Assembly (NCBI RefSeq): GCF_001022965.1
Contig: NZ_LECZ01000026.1
Location: forward strand, 682,001 to 746,000
Source: Enterobacter genomosp. O
GTDB taxonomy: Bacteria > Pseudomonadota > Gammaproteobacteria > Enterobacterales > Enterobacteriaceae
Length of the DNA stretch: 64,000 nucleotides
Direction of reading: 5' to 3'
Shown: positions 15,779 through 26,671 of the stretch, piece after piece
Numbering within the stretch: the stretch's first letter is position 1
How the letters are laid out: each line of letters begins with the position of its first letter
The notes under the pieces: generated by a model
Seen by the model: only the letters and a program-made list of their open reading frames with translations
Database searches by the model: none
What the model was told of the DNA's origin: nothing
Program-made: the position numbers and the translations under genes

Positions 15779-16642
15779 ATGAAACTCGCAAGCTTTTTAT
15801 ACCAGGGAAAACGCAGCTACGGCATCGTCCAGGCCGACGGCGTGATTGACTTAGGCCGCCGTCTCGGCGACCGCTACGGCGACCTCAAGGCGCTGCTGCA
15901 GGGCAACGGGCTGGCGCAGGCCACCCGTTATCTGAACGATGCCGTGGACGTGCCGCTGAGCGCCATCACCTTCTTACCTGTGATCGTGCAGCCGGAAAAA
16001 ATCCTCTGCGTGGGCATGAACTACGCCGACAAGCGCAAGGAGTTTGACCAGCATAACCCGGCCCCGACGCTGTTTGTCCGCTTCCCGGATTCACAGACCG
16101 GACACAACGAGCCGGTGCTGAAGCCGCGCCACTCCAGCGAATTCGACTACGAAGGCGAGCTGGCGGTGATCATCGGCAAAGGCGGGGAGAACATCAGCCG
16201 CGACGACGCCCTGCGCCACGTGGCCGGGTACAGTTGCTACATGGACGGCTCCGCCCGCGACTGGCAGCACACCTGGTTTACGGCCGGTAAAAACTGGCGT
16301 CAGACCGGCGCGTTCGGCCCGTGGATGGCAACGGCCGATGAGATCCCGGACCCGCACCAGCTTGCGATCCGCACCTGGCTGAACGGCCGCATGGTGCAGG
16401 AAGACAACACCAGCAGCATGATCCACAAGGTTGCGGAGCTGATCGAGTACATCAGCACCTTTACCCGCTTAAGCCCGGGCGACGTGATCATCACCGGCTC
16501 TCCTGGCGGCGTGGGTAAAAAGCGTAACCCGCCGCTGTTTATGAAAGAGGGCGATCGCATTGAGGTGGAGATCGAGCATATCGGTCATCTGAGTAACGTG
16601 ATTGTGGAAGCGCCAGCCGTCGGGCTTGCGGCGGCACACTGA
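15779..16642 (+). CDS. FAH-family hydrolase, candidate soluble oxaloacetate decarboxylase
   Basis: A 287-residue protein of the fumarylacetoacetate hydrolase superfamily. It has the family's GMNYADKRKEF motif, the metal site beginning FDYEGELAV (near residues 121-129), the MDGSARDWQ stretch, and the C-terminal SPGDVIITGSPGGVG motif. Family members include soluble, metal-dependent oxaloacetate decarboxylases (FAHD1; Cg1458 of Corynebacterium) as well as hydrolases of acylpyruvates. It stands directly between the citrate carrier and citC. Citrate lyase releases oxaloacetate, and Klebsiella places the oadGAB membrane pump beside citS. No oad genes are visible here, so this enzyme could remove oxaloacetate without pumping sodium. 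That role is inference; other FAH reactions remain possible. Confidence 0.75.
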   Translation: MKLASFLYQGKRSYGIVQADGVIDLGRRLGDRYGDLKALLQGNGLAQATRYLNDAVDVPLSAITFLPVIVQPEKILCVGMNYADKRKEFDQHNPAPTLFVRFPDSQTGHNEPVLKPRHSSEFDYEGELAVIIGKGGENISRDDALRHVAGYSCYMDGSARDWQHTWFTAGKNWRQTGAFGPWMATADEIPDPHQLAIRTWLNGRMVQEDNTSSMIHKVAELIEYISTFTRLSPGDVIITGSPGGVGKKRNPPLFMKEGDRIEVEIEHIGHLSNVIVEAPAVGLAAAH

Positions 16643-16652
16643 GAAAGGCGGC

Positions 16653-17675
16653 ATGAACAGTCAACCCATCGATTTTCGCCACACGCTGGTGGCGAAGCAC
16701 CCGGAACGCTTAAGCCAGATCCGTTACCTGCTGGCAGACAGCGGCCTTGGCCTGGACAACGACATCACGCTGTTTGTCGAAGCCTGGTCCGGCCCGCAGC
16801 TGGTGGGTTGCGCAGGGCTTGCCGCCAACGTCATCAAATGCGTGGCGGTCAACGAGCAGCTTCGCGGCGAGAACCTCAGCGCGCGGCTGCTAGCGGAAGT
16901 GCAAAATGCGGCGCTGGAGCGCGGCCATTTTCACCTCTTCCTCTGCACCCGCCCGTGCAACCGGGAGCGCTTTGCCCGCAGCGGCTTCTGGCCGATTGCC
17001 CAGAGCGGAAACAACGCCGTGCTGATGGAGAACACCCCGCAGGGGATCGAGCGCTACTGCCGTTCGCTCTCGGCGAAGCGCAGGTGCGGGGAAAACATTG
17101 GCGCGATAGTGATGAACGCCAATCCGTTCACCCTCGGCCACCGCCATCTGGTGGAGCAGGCGGCGGCGCGGTGCGACGCCCTGCACCTGTTCGTGGTGCG
17201 AGAAGACGCGTCGTTCTTCCCGTTCAGCGCCCGCCTCGAGATGGTGCGCGCGGGCGTGGCGCACCTGCCGAACGTCGTGGTGCATGAAGGGTCGCAGTAC
17301 ATCATCTCCCGCGCCACCTTCCCGGCCTACTTCCTGAAGGAGACCGGCAAAGTACAGCAGGCGTGGAGCGAGATCGACGTGCTGATCTTCCGGGACTTTA
17401 TCGCCCCGGCGCTGGGCATCACGCATCGCTTTATCGGCTCGGAGCCCTTTTGCGACATCACCCGTCAGTACAACCAGACGCTGCACGACCTGCTGGCCTC
17501 GCATATCGAGGTGGTGGAAATGCCGCGCATCAAGGCCACCGGCAACGCCATTTCGGCGTCCGAAGTGCGCCGCTTACTGAAGACACAGCAGTTTTCCCGG
17601 ATCCGGGAGATCGTCCCGGACTCCACCTTCGCGCATCTCGAAGCACATTACCGTGCGAGTGCGGAAGTCGCTTAA
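16653..17675 (+). CDS. citC: [Citrate (pro-3S)-lyase] ligase CitC
   Basis: Activates citrate lyase by acetylating the thiol of the CitD prosthetic group with acetate and ATP. The 340-residue protein starts at ATG 16653, 11 bases after the FAH stop and preceded by GAAAGG; the in-frame extension to 16602 lies inside the FAH gene. The first half is a GNAT-like domain (FVEAWSG..LVGCAGL..). The second half is a nucleotidyltransferase domain with NPFTLGHRH near residues 156-164, the HxGH-type ATP site. Length and order before citD match the family. It is co-transcribed with citD, citE, citF, citX and citG. Confidence 0.93.
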   Translation: MNSQPIDFRHTLVAKHPERLSQIRYLLADSGLGLDNDITLFVEAWSGPQLVGCAGLAANVIKCVAVNEQLRGENLSARLLAEVQNAALERGHFHLFLCTRPCNRERFARSGFWPIAQSGNNAVLMENTPQGIERYCRSLSAKRRCGENIGAIVMNANPFTLGHRHLVEQAAARCDALHLFVVREDASFFPFSARLEMVRAGVAHLPNVVVHEGSQYIISRATFPAYFLKETGKVQQAWSEIDVLIFRDFIAPALGITHRFIGSEPFCDITRQYNQTLHDLLASHIEVVEMPRIKATGNAISASEVRRLLKTQQFSRIREIVPDSTFAHLEAHYRASAEVA

Positions 17676-17691
17676 CTACCAGGAATTTATC

Positions 17692-17985
17692 ATGAAAATT
17701 GTAAGGGAGGCGCTGGCCGGAACGCAGGAGTCCAGCGACCTGATGGTGAAAATCGCTCCCGCTCACGGCGAGCTGGAGATAGTCATCCACAGTGAAGTGA
17801 TTAAGCAGTTTGGCGAGCAAATTCGCCAGGTGGTCAACGACACATTGCGCGCCATGAACGTGCACCAGGGACTTATCATTATTGAAGACAAAGGGGCGCT
17901 GGACTGTGTGATCCGCGCTCGCCTGCAAAGCGCGCTGATGCGTGCCGCCGATGACCAGGCCATCAACTGGGGGGCGCTGAAATGA
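17692..17985 (+). CDS. citD: Citrate lyase acyl carrier protein, gamma subunit CitD
   Basis: Carries the 2'-(5''-triphosphoribosyl)-3'-dephospho-CoA group on which acetyl and citryl groups ride. The 97-residue protein starts at ATG 17692 after CCAGGAA. The modified serine is S14 in GTQESSD, the position known from Klebsiella. The stop overlaps citE by 4 bp. It is assembled with CitE and CitF into the cytoplasmic lyase complex. CitX and CitG, which make and attach the cofactor, are at the end of the operon. Confidence 0.95.
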   Translation: MKIVREALAGTQESSDLMVKIAPAHGELEIVIHSEVIKQFGEQIRQVVNDTLRAMNVHQGLIIIEDKGALDCVIRARLQSALMRAADDQAINWGALK

Positions 17986-18857
17986 GCAAACTCCGCCGCA
18001 GTATGCTGTTCCTGCCGGGCGCCAACGCCGCCATGCTCTCAACCGCGTTTATCTACCGCCCGGACTCCATCATGTTTGACCTTGAAGACGCCGTTGCCCT
18101 GCGCGAGAAAGACACCGCGCGCATGCTGGTGTTCCACGCGCTGCAGCACCCGATGTATCAGGATATCGAAACCGTGGTGCGCATTAACCCGCTCAGCACG
18201 CCGTTTGGCCTGCTGGATCTGGAGGCCGCCGTGCGGGCCGGCGTGGACGTGATCCGTCTGCCGAAGACCGACACTCCGGACGATATCTACGAACTGGAAG
18301 GTCACCTCGAGCGTATCGAGCAGGAGTGCGGCCGCGAGGTCGGCTCCACCCGCGTGATGGCGGCGATTGAATCGGCCATTGGCGTGATTAACGCGGTGGC
18401 GATTGCACGCAGCTCTCCGCGCCTGATCGGGATTGCGCTGGCCGCCTTTGACTATGTGATGGACATGCAGACCGAGCGCGGCGACGGCACCGAGCTGTTC
18501 TACGCCCGTTGCGCCGTGCTGCACGCCGCCCGCGCCGCGGGCATCGACGCCTTCGACGTGGTGTGGTCAGACGTTAACGACGAGACCGGGTTCCTGCGCG
18601 AGGTCGATCTGATCCGCAAGATGGGCTTCAACGGCAAATCGCTGATTAACCCGCGCCAGATTGACCTGCTGCACAACGCCTACGCCCCGACGCAGGAAGA
18701 GGTGGATCACGCTAAGCGGGTGATTGAGGCGGCAGAAGAGGGCGAGCGTAACGGCCTGGGCGTGGTGTCGCTCAACGGCAAAATGGTGGATGCACCGATT
18801 ATTAACCACGCGCAGGTGGTGCTGGAGCGCGCGGCGGCCTCCGGCGTGCGTCGGTAA
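17982..18857 (+). CDS. citE: Citrate lyase beta subunit CitE (citryl-ACP lyase)
   Basis: Splits citryl-ACP to acetyl-ACP and oxaloacetate. The 291-residue protein is an HpcH/HpaI-type TIM barrel with [11 protein letters not shown] at residues 5-15, FDLEDAV at about 28-34, the conserved glutamate in AAIESAIG and the metal-binding aspartate in AAFDYVMD. These are the CitE magnesium ligands. The start overlaps the citD stop (ATGA), so translation is coupled. The length is normal for the family. Confidence 0.95.
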   Translation: MSKLRRSMLFLPGANAAMLSTAFIYRPDSIMFDLEDAVALREKDTARMLVFHALQHPMYQDIETVVRINPLSTPFGLLDLEAAVRAGVDVIRLPKTDTPDDIYELEGHLERIEQECGREVGSTRVMAAIESAIGVINAVAIARSSPRLIGIALAAFDYVMDMQTERGDGTELFYARCAVLHAARAAGIDAFDVVWSDVNDETGFLREVDLIRKMGFNGKSLINPRQIDLLHNAYAPTQEEVDHAKRVIEAAEEGERNGLGVVSLNGKMVDAPIINHAQVVLERAAASGVRR

Positions 18858-18864
18858 GGATGAG

Positions 18865-20385
18865 ATGATGAATCAGACAGAACTTCTTCACGTGAATTTT
18901 CCCCATCTGCGGGACTTAAAACCGTTTGATACTGCCCACAGCGCGACGCCGTGGCTGGCGGACAGTGACGCGAAGCACAGCCGCAAACTCTGTGCCTCCA
19001 TTGAAGAGGCGGTTAAGCGCTGCGGCCTGCAGGACGGCATGACCATCTCCTTCCACCACGCGTTCCGCGAAGGCGACCGGGTGATCAACACCGTCGTGGC
19101 GCTGCTGGCGCGGATGGGTTTTAAAAACCTGACGCTGGCCTCCAGCTCGCTGATGACCTGCAACGACGCGCTGATCGAACATATTGAAAGCGGCGTTATC
19201 ACCCGGATTTACACCTCCGGGATGCGCGGCAGGCTGGCGGAGGCCATCTCCCACGGGCTGATGGACGAGCCGGTGCAAATTCACTCCCACGGCGGGCGCG
19301 TGAAGCTGCTCCAGGACGGGGAGCTGAATATCGACGTGGCGTTTCTCGGCGTGCCGTGCAGCGATGAATTTGGCAACGCCAACGGCACGCACGGTAAATC
19401 CTGCTGCGGCTCGCTGGGCTACGCCATGGTGGATGCGCACTTTGCCCGCAAGGTGGTGCTGCTGACCGAAGAGCTGGTGCCGTTCCCCAATATGCCCGCC
19501 AGCCTGGTGCAGGACCAGGTGGACTACATTGTGCAGGTCGACAGCGTGGGCGATCCGGCGAAAATCAGCGTCGGCGCGGCGCGCGTCACCAGCAACCCGC
19601 GCGAGCTGATGATCGCCCGCTACGCGGCGGATGTGATTGAGCACTCCGGCTACTTTAAACCGGGCTTCTCGATGCAGACCGGCTCCGGCGCGGCGGCGAC
19701 CGCCTGCACGCGCTTTATGGAGGAGAAAATGGAGCGCAGCGGCGTGAAGGCGCGCTTTGCGCTCGGCGGCATCACCGGCAGCCTGGTGGATTTGCACGAG
19801 AAGGGGCTGATCGAAAAGCTGCTCGATACCCAGTGCTTTGACGGCCAGGCGGCGGCCTCGCTGGCGCGCAACCCGAACCACGTGGAGATCTCCACTAACG
19901 TCTACGCCAACCCCGGCAGCAAGGCGGCAAGCTGCGACCAGCTCGACGTGGTGATCCTCAGCGCCCTGGAAATTGACGTCGATTTCAACGTCAACGTCAT
20001 CACCGGCTCCGACGGCGTGATGCGCGGTGCGTCCGGCGGGCACTGCGACGTGGCCGCCGCGGCGAACCTGACCATCGTGGTTGCGCCGCTGCTGCGCAGC
20101 CGCATACCGACGGTCGTGAAGCGCGTCACCACGCGCCTCACCCCGGGGGAGAGCATCGACGTGCTGGTCACCGACCACGGTATTGCGGTCAACCCGGCGC
20201 GCCCGGAGATCCGCGAAAGACTCATGGAAGCAGGGCTGAAGATCGTGGATATCAACGCGCTCTTTGAGCGGGCGATTTCCCTGACAGGTGAACCTAAACC
20301 GATTGAATTTACCGACAAAATCGTCGGGGTGATCCGCTACCGCGACGGCAGCGTGATCGACACCGTACGACAGGTGAAGGAGTAA
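18865..20385 (+). CDS. citF: Citrate lyase alpha subunit CitF (citrate:acetyl-ACP transferase)
   Basis: Exchanges acetyl for citryl on CitD, the first step of citrate cleavage. Two adjacent ATGs, 18865 and 18868, follow TAAGGA; the first gives 506 residues, close to the E. coli length. The reading frame extends upstream into citE but without homology there. The protein is a two-half CoA-transferase-like fold with family stretches such as ITRIYTSGMRGRLAEAIS and VNVITGSDGVMRGASGGHCD. The region is very GC-rich, which opens a long antisense frame that is not a gene. It is 7 bases after citE and 2 bases before citX. Confidence 0.94.
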   Translation: MMNQTELLHVNFPHLRDLKPFDTAHSATPWLADSDAKHSRKLCASIEEAVKRCGLQDGMTISFHHAFREGDRVINTVVALLARMGFKNLTLASSSLMTCNDALIEHIESGVITRIYTSGMRGRLAEAISHGLMDEPVQIHSHGGRVKLLQDGELNIDVAFLGVPCSDEFGNANGTHGKSCCGSLGYAMVDAHFARKVVLLTEELVPFPNMPASLVQDQVDYIVQVDSVGDPAKISVGAARVTSNPRELMIARYAADVIEHSGYFKPGFSMQTGSGAAATACTRFMEEKMERSGVKARFALGGITGSLVDLHEKGLIEKLLDTQCFDGQAAASLARNPNHVEISTNVYANPGSKAASCDQLDVVILSALEIDVDFNVNVITGSDGVMRGASGGHCDVAAAANLTIVVAPLLRSRIPTVVKRVTTRLTPGESIDVLVTDHGIAVNPARPEIRERLMEAGLKIVDINALFERAISLTGEPKPIEFTDKIVGVIRYRDGSVIDTVRQVKE

Positions 20386-20387
20386 GT

Positions 20388-20927
20388 ATGATTTCAGCGA
20401 CACCCGTGCGGGCGGGTGTCAGCCTGGACGAACTGCTGGCGGCGAAAGAGCGCCGCGCAGCGCGCCAGGCTGACATGCTTGAGCACTATCAACAACCGGT
20501 GATTTCCCTCACGCTGGTCACGCCTGGGGAGATCAAAGACAGCCTGCGCTATCGCAACACCATGGGCGTGGCGCTGCAGATGTGCGATCAGCTGCTGTGG
20601 GAAAACCGCTGGCAGGTGCTGGACCGCCAGGTGCTGTGGCTCCCGACCGGGCCGGAAGCCATGTGGTGCGTGGCCCATCCTGCTGTGGAAATCAAAGCGC
20701 ACTGCGCGGAGCTGGAGCAGACGCACCCGCTCGGCAGGCTGTGGGATCTGGATGTGATCTGCCCGCAGCACGGCCACGTCGGGCGTCAGTCGCTGGGGAC
20801 CAATCTTCGACGCTGCCTGATCTGCGACGAGCCCGCACACGCCTGCTCCCGCTCGCGCAATCATCCCGTTGAGCAGGTGGTTTCCCGCGTGGAGAAGACG
20901 ATCGATGACTGGTTTGCTCGCGACTAA
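20388..20927 (+). CDS. citX: Holo-citrate lyase synthase CitX
   Basis: Attaches the triphosphoribosyl-dephospho-CoA group to serine 14 of CitD (phosphoribosyl-dephospho-CoA transferase). The 179-residue protein has the family stretch GRLWDLDVI near residues 114-122 and two cysteine-containing motifs near its end (RRCLICDEPAHACSRSR). It starts 2 bases after citF and overlaps citG by 23 bp. In E. coli the same citF-citX-citG order is used; in Klebsiella citX lies in a separate operon, so this locus has the E. coli-like layout. Confidence 0.92.
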   Translation: MISATPVRAGVSLDELLAAKERRAARQADMLEHYQQPVISLTLVTPGEIKDSLRYRNTMGVALQMCDQLLWENRWQVLDRQVLWLPTGPEAMWCVAHPAVEIKAHCAELEQTHPLGRLWDLDVICPQHGHVGRQSLGTNLRRCLICDEPAHACSRSRNHPVEQVVSRVEKTIDDWFARD

Positions 20928-21708
20928 ACCCCGCCCGGCTGACGTGCCCGCGCTTGCCGAAGCGGCGCTGTGGCAGGAGCTGGAGCTGACGCCCAAGCCG
21001 GGGTTGGTAGACAAGCTTAATAACGGTTCCCATCGAGATATGGACCACGCGCTGTTTGTCCGCAGCATCGCGGCGATTGCGCCGTGGTTTTCGCGCTTTG
21101 CCGAGCTCGGTCGCGCGCATGCAGATAAACCTGCTGCCGAACAGTTAAGGATTATCCGGCCGATGGGGATGGCCTGCGAGCAGGCGATGTACGCCGCGAC
21201 GAACGGAGTGAACACGCACAAGGGCGGGATTTTTGCCCTGGGTTTACTGTGCTTCGCCGCCGGGCGTGTGAAAGATATCTCCGCAGACAGCCTCTGTTGT
21301 GAGGTGAGTAACATCTGCAGCGGGCTGGTGTCGCGGGAGCTGGCCGGGCGCAGCGGACAGGCGACGGCGGGGGAGCGGCAGTATCAGCGGTACGGATTTA
21401 CCGGCGCGCGCGGTGAGGCTGAGAGCGGCTTTGCGACGGCGCGTAAGGCGATGGCGCAGTGGAACGGACGTTCACTTCACGGCCTGCTGTTACGCCTGAT
21501 GGCGATAAATCAGGACAGCAATCTGGTTTCGCGCGGCGGCATTGAGGGGCTGCGCTACGTTCAGGGCTATGCGCGGGAACTGCTGGCTGACGGCTGGGAC
21601 CGCGAGGCGTTGCTCAGAATGGATAACGCATTGATTGAACGGAACCTGAGCCCCGGCGGCAGCGCGGATTTACTGTCGGTGGGGTGGGTGCTCTCTGCAA
21701 TAAAATAG
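20905..21708 (+). CDS. citG: Triphosphoribosyl-dephospho-CoA synthase CitG
   Basis: Makes the citrate lyase cofactor precursor from ATP and dephospho-CoA. With ATG 20905 (inside the end of citX) it has 267 residues. The longer frame from 20869 would extend further into citX. Family motifs include TPKPGLVDKLNNGSHRDMDH near residues 30-50 and NTHKGGIFALGLL near 103-115. It is the last gene of the citrate operon and is followed by a REP element and convergent nupG. No citT is present, consistent with citS serving as carrier. Confidence 0.93.
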   Translation: MTGLLATKPRPADVPALAEAALWQELELTPKPGLVDKLNNGSHRDMDHALFVRSIAAIAPWFSRFAELGRAHADKPAAEQLRIIRPMGMACEQAMYAATNGVNTHKGGIFALGLLCFAAGRVKDISADSLCCEVSNICSGLVSRELAGRSGQATAGERQYQRYGFTGARGEAESGFATARKAMAQWNGRSLHGLLLRLMAINQDSNLVSRGGIEGLRYVQGYARELLADGWDREALLRMDNALIERNLSPGGSADLLSVGWVLSAIK

Positions 21709-21781
21709 CCGGGTGGCGGCTACGCCTTACCCGGCCTACGGTCTGGTTTTGTAGGCCCGGTAAGCGCAGCGCCACCGGGCA
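21708..21781. repeat. REP/BIME-type element between citG and nupG
   Basis: Inverted pair of REP-like units: CCGGGTGGCGGCTACGCC..ACCCGGCCTAC and GTAGGCCCGGTAAGCG..GCCACCGGGC. It lies between two convergent genes. Confidence 0.8.
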
Positions 21782-21787
21782 TAACAA

Positions 21788-23044
21788 TCAATGCGCGATC
21801 GGCTGTGCACCATTCGGCACGCGAACGTGCTTGTACTTGAACAGCACGATAAACGCGAAGAACAGCACCAGCGAGTACGCCGCGAAGATCAGCCACACCG
21901 GCTGCCAGTTGGTGATACCGTTGGTGGTGTACATCTCAACCACTTTACCGCTCACCACACCGCCCAGAATACAGCCGAAGCCGTTGGTCATCATCAGGAA
22001 CATGCCCTGCGCGCTGGCGCGGATTTCAGGCTTCACCTCTTTTTCCACAAACACGGAACCCGAGATGTTGAAGAAGTCGAAGGCGCAGCCGTAAACAATC
22101 ATCGACAGAACCAGCAGCACGGTGCCGAACGGGCTTGGGTCGCCGTAGGCGAACAGACCGAAGCGCAACATCCACGCCGCGATACTGATCAGCATAACGT
22201 TCTTGATGCCGTAGCGGCTCAGGAAGAACGGGATGGTCAGGATGAACAGCGTCTCAGAGATCTGAGAGATGGACATCATCACTGACGCATGCTCAACGAT
22301 AAAGCTGCCGGAGAACAGCGGGTTGTTATCGAAGCTGTGCAGGAAGGTGTTGCCGAACATGTTGGTGATCTGCAGTTCCGCGCCCAGCAGCATGGAGAAG
22401 ATAAAGAAGATCGCCATGCGTTTGTTTTTAAACAGCGCGAAGGCATCCAGGCCGAGCATGGTGCTCCAGCTCTGGTTTTTCTGCTGGTTTGAAACCGGAA
22501 TGGTTGGCAGCGTCAGGGTGAACAGCGCCAGCACCACGGAGAGCGCAGCACCGATGTAGAGCTGCATATGGCTCAGTTCAAAGCCCGCGAAGCTCACGCC
22601 CCACATCGCCATGATAAAGCCGATGGTGCCCCAGATACGGATTGGCGGGAAATCAGTCACGATATCCATATCCGCAGATTTCAGGCGGTAGTAGGAGATG
22701 GTGTTGATCAGCCCAAGCGTTGGCATATAGGCCAGCGAGTTAAGCAGGATCACCATGAACATCGCCCCCGGCGTGGTCACCTGGGCTGCCATAAACAGCG
22801 TCCCCGCGCCCACCAGATGGCAAAGCATGTACAGCCATTTGGCACTTAACCATTTATCCGCCACGATCCCCAGCAGCGTTGGCATGAAGACAGCCGCAAT
22901 ACCGAGCGAGCTGTATACGGCACCGATTGACGCACCGTCGAACTTGAGCGTCACAAACATATAGGAGCCGAGTGTAGTCAGCCAGCTACCCCACAGGCAG
23001 AACTGCAGAAACGACAATATTTTAAGCTGCAGCTTAAGGTTCAT
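21788..23044 (-). CDS. nupG: Nucleoside/H+ symporter NupG
   Basis: Inner-membrane importer of purine and pyrimidine nucleosides driven by protons. The product is 418 residues from ATG 23044, exactly the E. coli length; the in-frame extension to 23164 is not hydrophobic and is not the family start. It opens MNLKLQLKILSFLQFCLWGS and has 12 membrane segments. The upstream region carries a CRP-like box (23189-23204) and TTGCA motifs. This fits the CytR/CRP control known for E. coli nupG. Confidence 0.95.
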   Translation of the reverse strand: MNLKLQLKILSFLQFCLWGSWLTTLGSYMFVTLKFDGASIGAVYSSLGIAAVFMPTLLGIVADKWLSAKWLYMLCHLVGAGTLFMAAQVTTPGAMFMVILLNSLAYMPTLGLINTISYYRLKSADMDIVTDFPPIRIWGTIGFIMAMWGVSFAGFELSHMQLYIGAALSVVLALFTLTLPTIPVSNQQKNQSWSTMLGLDAFALFKNKRMAIFFIFSMLLGAELQITNMFGNTFLHSFDNNPLFSGSFIVEHASVMMSISQISETLFILTIPFFLSRYGIKNVMLISIAAWMLRFGLFAYGDPSPFGTVLLVLSMIVYGCAFDFFNISGSVFVEKEVKPEIRASAQGMFLMMTNGFGCILGGVVSGKVVEMYTTNGITNWQPVWLIFAAYSLVLFFAFIVLFKYKHVRVPNGAQPIAH

Positions 23045-23188
23045 GTTACTTTCCTCACAAGTGAGCGGGAGATATGTTGTTATAGAAACATTCAGGGTTG
23101 TTATTTGATGCAATTCTATCAGTTGGCAACGATATGTTTTGTTACCTCCCGCAAAAAAATGCAATCCACATTAATTTGCAGTTTGGAT

Positions 23189-23204
23189 TGTGATGCAAAT
23201 AACA
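23189..23204. promoter_or_regulatory. CRP-like box upstream of nupG
   Basis: TGTGA-TGCAAA-TAACA matches the CRP consensus TGTGA-N6-TCACA at 9 of 10 positions. It lies about 145 bases upstream of nupG, in an AT-rich segment with TTTGCA/TGCAAA motifs of the kind bound by CytR. Confidence 0.5.
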
Positions 23205-23242
23205 TTTTCGTATGGGTGGTGATGAATGAGTGCGGCCTGATG

Positions 23243-23317
23243 CCCTCACCCTAACCCTCTCCCAGAGGGAGAGGGAACTTGAATACCCTCTCCCTCTGGG
23301 AGAGGGCAGGGTGAGGG
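23243..23317. repeat. CCCTCACCC/GGGAGAGGG palindromic element, copy A
   Basis: A long inverted repeat: CCCTCACCCTAACCCTCTCC is mirrored by GGGAGAGGGCAGGGTGAGGG, with an inner CCCAGAGGGAGAGGG hairpin. It lies between nupG and the end of mltC. It shares the lead-in TGCGG(C/G)CTGATG with the copy at 62480. Related shorter copies are at 27788 and 42495. Confidence 0.85.
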
Positions 23318-23323
23318 GTAGTT

Positions 23324-24729
<1,406 letters not shown>

Positions 24730-24754
24730 ACTCATTCCTCTTTTTTAGCCGATG

Positions 24755-25807
24755 CTAAACCATTGCACCGGCACGTAATTGCTGTAACAGGCGCTCCACG
24801 GGAGCCGCCAGCCCGACTGATGGCGGTTGCGCTAAGTTATACCAGAGAGCGGTGCCTTCATCCATGCACGAGGTGAATGAGGACACGGGAAGCCACATCG
24901 GCACAATATCCAGGTGGAAATGGCTGAAGGTGTGGCGAAACGCGGTCAGCTGCGTCAGGTTATCGGCAGCAATCCCGCGCTGTTTAAGCCATTCACGCAG
25001 CAGCGCTTCATTTTCAAACTGTGGGAAGCAGTATAGACCGCCCCACAGGCCGCTCGGTGGACGCTGGGCCAGGAAGACGTCGTCGCCGTGCTGCATCAGC
25101 AGCATATAGCCGGTGCGCTCCGGCAGCGTCTGCTTGGGTTTCTTACCGGGATACTGCGCCCACGAATGGTTGGCATACGCCACGCAGAGATTATTTACCG
25201 GGCAGAGTTCGCATTTCGGCTTTGAGCGCGTGCAGACCATCGCGCCGAGATCCATCATCGCCTGATTAAAACGCTCCACGCCGTTGGCTGGGGTGACATC
25301 TTCACTGATCTCCCAAAGACGTTTTTCAACGTCCTTCTTCCCCGGCCAGCCTTCTACGGCGTAGCAGCGCGCCAGCACGCGCTTCACGTTGCCGTCGAGG
25401 ATCGGGAAATGCTTGCCTAAAGAGAGGGAGAGAATGGCACCTGCGGTTGAACGTCCGACGCCGGGCAAGTCCGCCACCTCGTCAAAAGTTTCCGGGAATT
25501 TACCGTTGTGGCGCGTCGCGACCTGCTGTGCCGCTTTGTGCAGATTGCGCGCGCGGGCGTAGTAGCCAAGCCCGGTCCACAGGTGCAGCACCTCGTCCAG
25601 CGGCGCGTTCGCCAGATCGGTCACCGTCGGGAAGCGCGCCATGAAACGCTCAAAGTAAGGGATCACCGTGGCGACCTGCGTTTGTTGCAACATCACTTCG
25701 GAGAGCCATACTTTGTAAGGCGTTTTTTCAATTTGCCAGGGCAGGGTTTTACGCCCGTATTTGTCGTACCAGTCCAGCACCTGGGCTGAAAATTGAGAGG
25801 CTTGCAT
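24755..25807 (-). CDS. mutY: A/G-specific adenine glycosylase MutY
   Basis: Removes adenine mispaired with 8-oxoguanine. The product is 350 residues from ATG 25807 (the E. coli start MQASQFSAQ); an ATG two codons earlier is in frame. It shows the HhH motif [12 protein letters not shown], the catalytic aspartate in LDGNVKRV, a [4Fe-4S] loop C-x6-C-x2-C-x5-C ([17 protein letters not shown]) and a C-terminal Nudix-like 8-oxoG recognition domain. It is the first gene of mutY-yggX-mltC and diverges from trmB across 144 bases. Confidence 0.96.
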   Translation of the reverse strand: MQASQFSAQVLDWYDKYGRKTLPWQIEKTPYKVWLSEVMLQQTQVATVIPYFERFMARFPTVTDLANAPLDEVLHLWTGLGYYARARNLHKAAQQVATRHNGKFPETFDEVADLPGVGRSTAGAILSLSLGKHFPILDGNVKRVLARCYAVEGWPGKKDVEKRLWEISEDVTPANGVERFNQAMMDLGAMVCTRSKPKCELCPVNNLCVAYANHSWAQYPGKKPKQTLPERTGYMLLMQHGDDVFLAQRPPSGLWGGLYCFPQFENEALLREWLKQRGIAADNLTQLTAFRHTFSHFHLDIVPMWLPVSSFTSCMDEGTALWYNLAQPPSVGLAAPVERLLQQLRAGAMV

Positions 25808-25951
25808 GGTCATCGATTCGCATAATCAGGGACGCCGATTGCAGCACAGCGTCAATCTGCTGTAAACCGGATCTTTCCCATGCTTGCATAGAAGCCTTAA
25901 CTTTGGATAATGCCCGTTTCCCGAACATTCTCACAAGCAGACAACTCTTTT

Positions 25952-26671
25952 ATGAAAAACGACGTCATTTCACCGGAATTTGATGAAAACGGTCGCCCGC
26001 TGCGCCGTATTCGCAGCTTTGTCCGCCGTCAGGGTCGCCTGACAAAAGGGCAGCAACACGCGCTGGACAACTACTGGCCGGTGATGGGCGTTGAGTTCAG
26101 CGAGCAGCCTCTGGACTTTGCCGGGCTTTTTGGCCGCGAAGCGCCGGTCACGCTTGAGATCGGTTTTGGTATGGGTACCTCGCTGGTGGCCATGGCTAAA
26201 GCGCGTCCTGAGCAGAACTTCCTCGGTATCGAAGTACACTCCCCGGGCGTCGGCGCGTGTCTCGCAACGGCTCATGAAGAGGGCGTTGAGAACCTGCGCG
26301 TGATGTGTCACGACGCGGTAGAAGTGCTGCACAAAATGATTCCTGACAATTCTTTAACCATGGTTCAGCTCTTTTTCCCTGACCCGTGGCACAAAGCACG
26401 TCATAATAAACGCCGTATCGTTCAGGCGCCGTTTGCCGAGCTGGTAAAAAGTAAGCTGAAGCTCGGCGGTGTCTTCCATATGGCGACCGACTGGGAACCG
26501 TATGCGGAACATATGCTGGAAGTGATGTCGTCTCTGGAGGGTTACAAAAACCAGTCTGCGAGCAACGACTATGTACCGCGTCCGGAATCGCGTCCGGTAA
26601 CGAAATTTGAACAGCGTGGCCATCGTCTTGGTCACGGTGTATGGGACTTAATGTTCGAGAGGGTGAAATAA
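25952..26671 (+). CDS. trmB: tRNA (guanine-N7-)-methyltransferase TrmB
   Basis: Methylates G46 in the variable loop of tRNAs using S-adenosylmethionine. The product is 239 residues from ATG 25952, the E. coli length; the longer frame from 25910 is upstream sequence. SAM-binding motif [12 protein letters not shown] is near residue 68, and the substrate-binding motif [15 protein letters not shown] is near 142-156. The stop shares one base with the yggL start (TAATG). It is divergent from mutY. Confidence 0.96.
   Translation: MKNDVISPEFDENGRPLRRIRSFVRRQGRLTKGQQHALDNYWPVMGVEFSEQPLDFAGLFGREAPVTLEIGFGMGTSLVAMAKARPEQNFLGIEVHSPGVGACLATAHEEGVENLRVMCHDAVEVLHKMIPDNSLTMVQLFFPDPWHKARHNKRRIVQAPFAELVKSKLKLGGVFHMATDWEPYAEHMLEVMSSLEGYKNQSASNDYVPRPESRPVTKFEQRGHRLGHGVWDLMFERVK

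Noticed and set aside
18724..18864. Longer CitF with an extra 47 N-terminal residues
   Set aside because: The extension lies wholly inside citE, is Arg/Trp-rich and has no ribosome site; ATG 18865 follows TAAGGA.
18916..20403. Long (495-codon) open frame antisense to citF, and others antisense to speC, epd and the ALDH gene
   Set aside because: Composition is Arg/His-rich, no ribosome sites, and they mirror GC-rich codon bias of the real gene. They are shadows.
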